Both the position numbers and the translations under genes were made by a program. From Halichoerus grypus (taxonomy: Eukaryota; Chordata; Mammalia; Carnivora; Phocidae), in NCBI RefSeq assembly GCF_964656455.1, contig NC_135726.1, positions 35,679,930-35,743,929 on the forward strand: a stretch of DNA of 64,000 nucleotides, read 5' to 3'. The notes beneath the pieces were generated by a model. It was given only the letters and a program-made list of their open reading frames with translations. It searched no databases and was not told the origin of the DNA. Positions 57,627-64,000 of this stretch are shown piece after piece. Each line of letters opens with the position of its first letter. The stretch's first letter is position 1.

Positions 57627-57818
57627 TTTTTTAAAAAGATTTATTTATTTATTTGGCAGAGAGAGAGCACAAGTAGGCAGAGTGGTAGGCAGAGGGAGGG
57701 GGAGAAGCAGACTCCCTGCTGAGCAGGGAGCCCGATACAGGGCTTGGTCCCAGGGCCCTGGGATCATGACCTGAGCTGAAGGCAGATGCTTAACCACCTG
57801 AGCTACCCATGTGCCCCT
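57627..57818 (-). mobile_element. Carnivore tRNA-Lys-derived SINE
   Basis: Minus SINE lying 20 bases from a sense SINE. The pair forms an inverted repeat that could fold into a long hairpin in the MYLK3 pre-mRNA. Confidence 0.93.
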
Positions 57819-58439
57819 AGATGTTAAAAAAAAACAAACAAAAAACAAAACAAAAACACATGGAGAAAGAGCCCCAGGGCTGCTATCTAATACAATATCC
57901 ACAAGCCCACATGTGTCTATTAAACACTTGAAATGTGGCTAGTGTGACTGAGGAACTGAATTTTAAATCTTATTAATGTTAATTTATTTAAATTTAAAAG
58001 CTGACACTCTATTTAGTTATTAGTATACTTTTAAGTATATTTGGAATGACTTCAATATGTGAATTTATTTTTCAACTATAAATTTCATGAAATCTTAGTA
58101 CATCTAAAATATTTCTGATGAAAATTTAGTATCTGAATTGAGATGTGCTGTAAATATAAAATACACACTAGATTTCTAAGTCTTAATATGAAAAAAGAAT
58201 GGAAAATATCTCATTAATATTTTCCATATTGATAACCTCTTGAAATGATAAAATATTAGGCATACTGGGTTAAAGAAAATATATTATTGGAGTTAAGTTT
58301 TAGAAAATATTTTAAGATGAATGAAAATGAAAACACAACATACTAGAACTTACGGGATGCATCTAAAGCAGGAGGAAATTTGTAGCTGCAAACACCAATA
58401 TTAAATAAGAAGAAATACCTTGAATCAATAATCTAAGAT
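57819..58439. other. AT-rich intronic sequence
   Basis: 'cttgaaatgtggctagtgtg' followed by 'actgaggaactgaattttaa' is a motif of a widespread mammalian repeat whose family I cannot name. The rest is AT-rich without features. Confidence 0.4.
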
Positions 58440-59036
58440 CCCACCTTAAGAAATGAAACAAAGAAGAGTAGGTTAAACTCAAAGCAGCAGAAGAAAGGAA
58501 ATAATAAAGAGTAGAGCAGAAATAAATGAAACACAGAATAGATAAACAATAGAGAAAATCAATGACACCAAAAGTTGGGCCTTTGGAAAGATCAATAAAT
58601 TGTCGAATCTGTAGCTATATTGGCCAAGACAAAAAGAGAAAATACTCAAATTACTAAAATCAGGATTGAAAGAAAGGACATCACTACTAGCCTTACAGAA
58701 AGAAAAAAGGATTATAAAGGAATAATATGAAAAATTGTATGCCAACAAGTTAGATAATTTAGATAAAATGAACAAATTCTCAGGAAGACACAACCACTGA
58801 AAACTGACTCAAGAAGAAATAGAAAATCTGAATCAACCTGTAACGAGAGATGGAATTAGTATCAAAAACTACCCACAAAGAAGAGCCGAGGCCCCTGTGG
58901 CTTCACTGGTGAATTCTACCAATTTAAAGAAGATTTAATTGAAAGAAGAATTAATACCAATTCTTCACAAACTCTTCCAAAAAATAAAAGATAAGGGGAC
59001 ACTTCCTAACTCATTTTATGAGGCCAGTCTCATCTT

Positions 59037-59161
59037 TTTTTTTTTTTTTTTTTTAAGATTTTATTTTCAAGTAATCTCTACACTCAATGTGGGGCTTGAA
59101 CTCGAAACCCTGAGATCAAGAGTCACACGCTGTACCTACTAAGCAAGCCAGGCGCCCTGAA
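59037..59161 (-). mobile_element. Old short carnivore SINE inside the L1
   Basis: Minus orientation. 14-base TSD gccagtctcatctt at 59023-59036 and 59162-59175. Confidence 0.9.
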
Positions 59162-59857
59162 GCCAGTCTCATCTTGATACCCAAACCAGACAAAAACATC
59201 ACAAGAAAAGAAAACTATAGGCCAATATCCCTTATGAATATAGATACAAAAATCATCAATAAAATATTAGCAAACTGAATACAACAACATATAAAAAGGA
59301 TTATACACATGACAAAGTGGGATTTATCCTAAGAATGCAAGGTTGGCTTAACATAAGAAAATCATCAATCTAATATGCCATATCAATAGAGTCATTTCAA
59401 TAGATGCAGAAAAAGATTTGAAAATTTCAGACAACTTTTCATGATGAAAACACTAGATAAAGTAGGTATCTATGGAAAACCCACAGCATTTACTATTATA
59501 CTTAATAGTAAAAGGTTGAATGCTCTCCCCTTAAGATCAGGGACAAAACATGGATGTCTGCTCTTGCCACTACTATTAAACATTGTATTTGAGGTTCTAA
59601 CCAGGACAATTAGACAAGAAAAGAAATAAAAGGCATACAGATTGGAAAGGCAGAAGTAAAACTGTCTCTATTCTCAGATGACATGATCTTGCATATAGAA
59701 AATCCTAAGGAGGGTGGAGGGAAACTATTAGAACAAATAAATGAGTTCAGCAAGGTTAAAGGATATGAGACAAATGTGTAAGTATCAATTGTATTTCTAT
59801 AACTAGCAATCAATAATCTGTAAATAAAATTAAGAAAAATATTCTATTTACAATATA

Positions 59858-60321
59858 GTAGTCCTCCCCTTATCACTGGTTTCATTTTCCATGGTTTTGG
59901 TCACCTGTGGTTGACCACAGTCCAGAAACAGATGATCGTCCTTCTGATATATGGTTAGAAGGTCAGTAGTAGCTGAACACTACATCATAATGCCTATGTC
60001 ATTCACCTCACTTCTCATCGCATAGTCATTTTGTCATCTCATGTCGTCACAAGTAGAAGGGTGAGTATAGTAGAAAAAGATATTTTGAGAGAGAGAGAGA
60101 CCACATTCACATAATTTTTATTATAGTATATTTTCATAATTGTTTTGTTATTAGTTGTTAATCTCTTACTGTGCCTAATTTATAGGTTATTTATAAGTTT
60201 ATCATAGGTATGTATAAATAGGAAGAAGCATAGCATACATAAGGTTCGCTACTATCTGTTGTTTCAAGCATCCACTGGGGGTCTTGGAATGTATCCTCCA
60301 TGAAGAAGGGGGGACTACTGA
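59858..60321. mobile_element. Tigger-like non-autonomous DNA transposon
   Basis: The ends are inverted repeats: 'agtagtcctccccttatc' on the left and 'aaggggggactactg' on the right. The right flank of the L1 resumes in register with the left. About 460 bases, non-coding. TcMar-Tigger is the likely group; the TA target site is only partly preserved. Confidence 0.7.
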
Positions 60322-61809
60322 AATATCAAAAACAATAAAATACGTTGGAATAAATTTAACAGATGAAGTGCAAGACTTATGTTCTTAAAACCACAGAAAA
60401 TTATTAGAAGAATTTAAAGAAGACCTATAAATGGAAAAACATCCCATGGTCATGGATTGGAAGACTTAATTTTGTTAAGATGGCAATAATTGATCTACAG
60501 ATTGAACACAATCTCTATCAAAATTGCAGCTGGCTTCTTTGCAGAAATTAATGCACTGATCCTAAAATCCAGATGGAAATTTAAGAGATGCAGAATAGCA
60601 AAAACAAACCTCGAAAAAGAAGAGCAAAGTTGAAGGATGCACATTTCCCAATTTCAAAATTTACAGCTAAGCTACAGAAATCAAAACAATGAGTTATGTG
60701 TATGAGGATGAATAGATAGCTCAATGGCATACAATTGAGAGTCCAAAACCAAACCCTTATATTTGTGGTCAATTGATTTTTTGATAACTGTGCCATGACA
60801 AATCAACGAGGACAGGATAATCTTTTCAATGGATACCATGCCTGATAACCACATGCAAAAGAATACACTGATACTATACACAAAAAATGGATTGTGACTT
60901 AGATTATAAAATTCTTAGAAGAAAACATAGGAGTAAATCTTTGTGACCTTGGATTATTAGGCAATGATTTCTTAGAAATGACTCAAAAGCAAAAGCTAGG
61001 AAAGAAAAATAGATAAATTAGATTTTATCAAAATTAAAAACCTTTATGCTTCAAAGTATATCATCATGAAAGTGAAATGACAGCCCACAGAATGGGAGAA
61101 ATATTTCCAAACAATATATCTGATAAGAGACTTGTATCTATAATATGTAAATAAATCTTACAACTCAATAATTGAAAGACAAATTTTAGAATGGGCAAAG
61201 GATTTGAATAGACATTTATCCAATAAAGATATACAAATGGATGATAAGCACATGAAAAGATTCACAACATCATTAGTCATTAGAGAAGTACAAATCAAAA
61301 CTACAGTGAAATACTGTTTCACACCCATTAGACTAAGCTAAAATAAAAAATAAAAATAACAGACAATAAGAAGTGTTGGCTATGATGTGGAGAAATTGGA
61401 ACTCTCATATATTGTTGATGAGATTGTAAATTTGTGCATCCACTTTAGAAAACAGTTTGGCAGTTCCTAAAATGTTAAATGCTGAGTTACCACATGACCC
61501 AGTAATTTTACCTCTAGGTATGTACTCAAGAATATCAAAAACGTAAGTCAATACCAAAACTTGTGCATAAATTTCAATAATGCTGTTATAAAAATTAAGT
61601 TCACTTATTTCTTTTTACCTTTTTAATCAGCTGCTAGAAAATTTTTAAATTGTATATGTAGTTCACATTATAGTTCTATCGGACAGTGTTGTTCTAGACC
61701 TTATAATGAAGACATGGAGACTTTAAGTCACCATTCTCCTGCTCCTATCTGAGGAATTGCGTGACTCCATTGTAACATAAATAACAATAAAACCTTCTGT
61801 TGGGAGAAA

Positions 61810-62030
61810 TAGTACCTGACATTTGCTTTGAAAGCTGTATAATGTTTTCATGCATGTTATGCGATTTGATCCTCTTACCTTCCCAGGAGGAAGGCAGGAA
61901 GTGGTTATTATTCCCATTTTATAGATGGAAACACTGAGGTTTCAGGAAAGGGAAGGGACTCACCTAGGGACACAGACCCAGATCATAGACCCCTAGATCT
62001 CAGGCACCCGGCCTCAGATCTCCAGGGCTG
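61810..62030 (+). mobile_element. MIR element
   Basis: 'cctgacatttgctttgaaag', 'cattttatagatggaaacac' and 'tctagatctcaggcacccgg'-like order fit MIR. Confidence 0.75.
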
Positions 62031-62239
62031 TTCTACCATAAACCCTCCGCGTGCACCCACCCCCACCCCATCCAAATTTGTTTTGCACAAGCAGCAAGCA
62101 TCATTCCAGGCTCCCTCTGGGCCTCAGAGCTGATCTGAAGAACTTGAGAGGAGAAGCATATCAAGACCACCACCTCCATCCCATGGGTCACAGCTGTCAC
62201 CACAAAATGGGAGATTGACATTGAACAGCTCTGATCTCC

Positions 62240-62372
62240 TGACCAGACTACTGAAGCTTTGGTTCCCACCCCTGAGATTCTGTGATATAACTGGTCAGGG
62301 TTGGAGCCTGGACACTGGGACTTTCAAGAGCTCCCCTGATCATTCTAATGGGCAGCCAGGGTTTGGAACCAT
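62240..62372 (+). mobile_element. MER5-type hAT remnant
   Basis: 'cacccctgagattctgtgat', 'ggtcagggttggagcctgga', 'cttcaagagctcccctgatc' (approximately) and 'cagccagggtttggaacc' match the MER5A/5B layout. Confidence 0.75.
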
Positions 62373-62803
62373 GACCCCAAGCCAATAGTCTCAAACAAGC
62401 AGCTTGCGGGCCAAGTCTACATCACAGAGGTATTCCGTTTAACTCCCGCACATGGATGTATGTTTAAATTTGAGTTGTCAATATTTAAAAGCATGGAACT
62501 TTCACATAAAAGTCTGTACTCTGGCTTCCCTTGAGCAACTGGGGCCTGCATTCCTGCATGGTGACCCGAGGCTGGAGCTGCTTTACACAGGGCAGAAGTC
62601 CCCCGGTTCCCTTATAATCCATAGCACTCCTTATGTCTCACGCCAGCCCACTTTGTTTTCGTGATCTAAGTATGCCTGTAGGACTGTCCTGACCCATTCA
62701 TTCTCTTGGAGGCTGGGAAACTGAGGCCTGCTGACATAAGTGTGGGAGTTGCACCCCTTCTTGGCTGCTGGTTGAGCTAAGCAGACCTCTCTTTCTTTCC
62801 CAG

Positions 62804-62874
62804 CCGGAGAACATACTGTGTGTCAATCAGACAGGACATCAAATTAAGATCATTGACTTTGGACTGGCCAGAAG
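62804..62874 (+). CDS. MYLK3: MYLK3 coding exon 9 (residues 623-646, last exon in window)
   Basis: A 71-base exon encoding 'PENILCVNQTGHQIKIIDFGLAR' split into short motifs: PEN of the catalytic loop (N625), and DFG at 640-642, which binds magnesium. Acceptor ctttcccag, donor AAG|gtaaga. Phase 0 in, phase 2 out, so the next codon is completed beyond the window. The rest of the kinase, its autoinhibitory and calmodulin-binding segment and the 3' UTR are missing because the window ends. Confidence 0.95.
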
Positions 62875-64000
62875 GTAAGAGGGTTGTATTTTGGCACTTG
62901 GACAAAACTCCTGGGGGGCTGCTTGTGGCTCTTTTGGATGTGGTTACCCACAGTTCAGCCTATTTTTGAGTTTTGGGACTGACACAGAAAGCTCTGTCAC
63001 TGAGAGGCTGGTAGCCTTTGGTTGTGCAGATAGGCCTTGTTACTACCCGGGGGTGGGGTGGGGTGGCTTCATGCTTCGGACTCTGCTTCTCCTTAAAAGG
63101 CTGTGGGATTAATTGTATTTCAAAGCCCCTGTCTGAGCAGAGAGGGTGTGATGGTTAAAGGAGGACCACTGCGTGGGGGGTCCTCAGATCAATTCTGTTC
63201 ATCCCCCGGACCTGAAGCCAGGATGTGCTGAGCTATGTGAGGTATCCAGAACCACCCCTGCCCCCTGGGAAGTGAGTAGTTTAAATAGGAAAGTGCATAT
63301 GTGCCAGTGTAGGGTGGTGTCAGACTATGTGGTTCTGGGCCTCTCAAGACTGGGTTAAATCTTGGTAAAATGATGATCAAATGAAATGCCTGCTGACATG
63401 GGGCAGTTTTGAAGGTTAAATGGAATAATACCTTGACAGTGCAGGCCCATCCTAGGAGGGTGGCTAGGTTCTCAAGTATGACTGCATAAAGTAAACGTAT
63501 GACTTTAAAAGTGTCCCTTAAAATGCCTAAAGCCTAGTGAAGGAGAGTTTATCCATAGATAGATTTACCATCCTGTCCAGTCGTATGTATGATGAACACT
63601 CTAGCCCCTGGCACACACAGTCAGTGGTGTGGGTTCTTCGCAATGGCAGGAACAGACCCTTGGCATTGAGGAGGGCTGTCCCCCAAACCTTCAAGCATCC
63701 ATGGTCTACAAATATGGGGTAGTTGTGTGCCCATCCTCCAGGCTTCCTCCAGAATTCTATTTCCACCAGGAATGACATTTCCCTGGAAATCACGTATTTT
63801 CTAGGTAGGTCTCCACACTAGAGCTGAATTAAAGAAGTTGTTTCTGTCACTTTATAAGCCTAGCGGTGTCCTCTGCTGCATCCACAAGGGGACGAAAGCA
63901 CAGCCTTGTCACAGTGGAGACGGAACCTCTTGCGTGAGCTCAGCCTCTGGGGTCCAGACCTGCCTCCCAGAAGTAGTAGTGAAAACCACAGTGGCAGTCT
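62875..64000 (+). other. MYLK3: MYLK3 intron 9 (5' part)
   Basis: Unique sequence with no repeat or exon recognised up to the window end; short frames on both strands have no similarity. Confidence 0.7.

Larger units (their letters stand above)
58440..61600 (+). mobile_element. Old L1 ORF2 fragment, same strand as MYLK3
   Basis: The plus strand carries decayed L1 ORF2: endonuclease-end sequence at 58,440-59,020, reverse transcriptase ('[11 protein letters not shown]') at about 59,520-59,560, and C-terminal sequence to about 61,600. It is split by an old SINE (59,037-59,161) and a Tigger-like element (59,858-60,321). Many stops and frameshifts; dead. Confidence 0.85.
56011..62803 (+). other. 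MYLK3: MYLK3 intron 8
   Basis: The largest intron here (6.8 kb), swollen by repeats: an L1 3' UTR piece (56,276-56,475), MIR pieces (56,150-56,240; 57,260-57,415), SINEs (57,420-57,608; 57,627-57,818) and a long sense L1 (58,440-61,600) with a DNA transposon and an old SINE inside. It also holds a MIR (61,810-62,030) and a MER5-type element (62,240-62,372). Confidence 0.8.

Noticed and set aside
1..64000. CRISPR array, operon or prokaryotic defence genes
   Set aside because: The window is mammalian: split exons, SINEs and L1s. No regular spacer-repeat array was seen; direct repeats are TSDs and microsatellites.

Overview
This window is mammalian nuclear DNA, most likely from an arctoid carnivore (bear, seal or mustelid group). 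The evidence is a high density of tRNA-Lys-derived carnivore SINEs, whose head reads 'gcgcctgggtggctcag' and whose tail is (AAATA)n, together with carnivore-type L1 elements. The SINE body looks like the arctoid form rather than the dog SINEC_Cf form. The species call is inference from repeat type only.

The left 23 kb (about 1-23,000) is a retrotransposon graveyard with no host gene that I can support. It holds the 5' UTR of one L1 that runs off the left edge (1-1370) and part of an older L1 ORF2 (1371-3935). A nearly complete L1 follows on the minus strand (3936-11057), with 3' UTR, broken ORF2, broken ORF1 and a CpG-rich 5' UTR. Next come a 5'-inverted L1 fragment (11058-12220), an old L1 5' half (12640-15120), endogenous-retrovirus LTR-like pieces (16440-17140) and two L1 3' ends (19608-20790, 21058-22180). 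SINEs are inserted throughout, many with clear target-site duplications (TSDs).

From 23 to 39 kb the DNA is mostly unique sequence with old MIR, L2-like and LTR-like repeats and several GT microsatellites. I find no protein-coding gene here. The last kilobase contains candidate cardiac regulatory sites (MEF2, GATA, CAAGTG) ahead of the one real gene.

From 39,284 to the right edge lies MYLK3, cardiac myosin light chain kinase, on the plus strand. Nine coding exons can be placed by reading frame, splice phase and protein similarity. They encode about residues 1-645: the N-terminal coiled-coil-like region, the disordered middle, and the kinase domain from the glycine loop through DFG. The remaining exons (rest of the C-lobe and the regulatory/calmodulin-binding tail) lie beyond 64,000. 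All nine exons are open and all phases match, so the gene appears functional. Its introns carry SINEs, MIRs, MER5-type elements, a long sense-strand L1 interrupted by a Tigger-like DNA transposon, and a 115-bp perfectly alternating purine-pyrimidine tract.

I did not find a new biological system such as a defence locus, gene cluster or novel enzyme. The observations most worth checking are the in-frame internal donor in MYLK3 exon 4, repeat-derived sequence at MYLK3 splice acceptors, the alternating tract in intron 2, and the odd junctions around the nearly complete L1.
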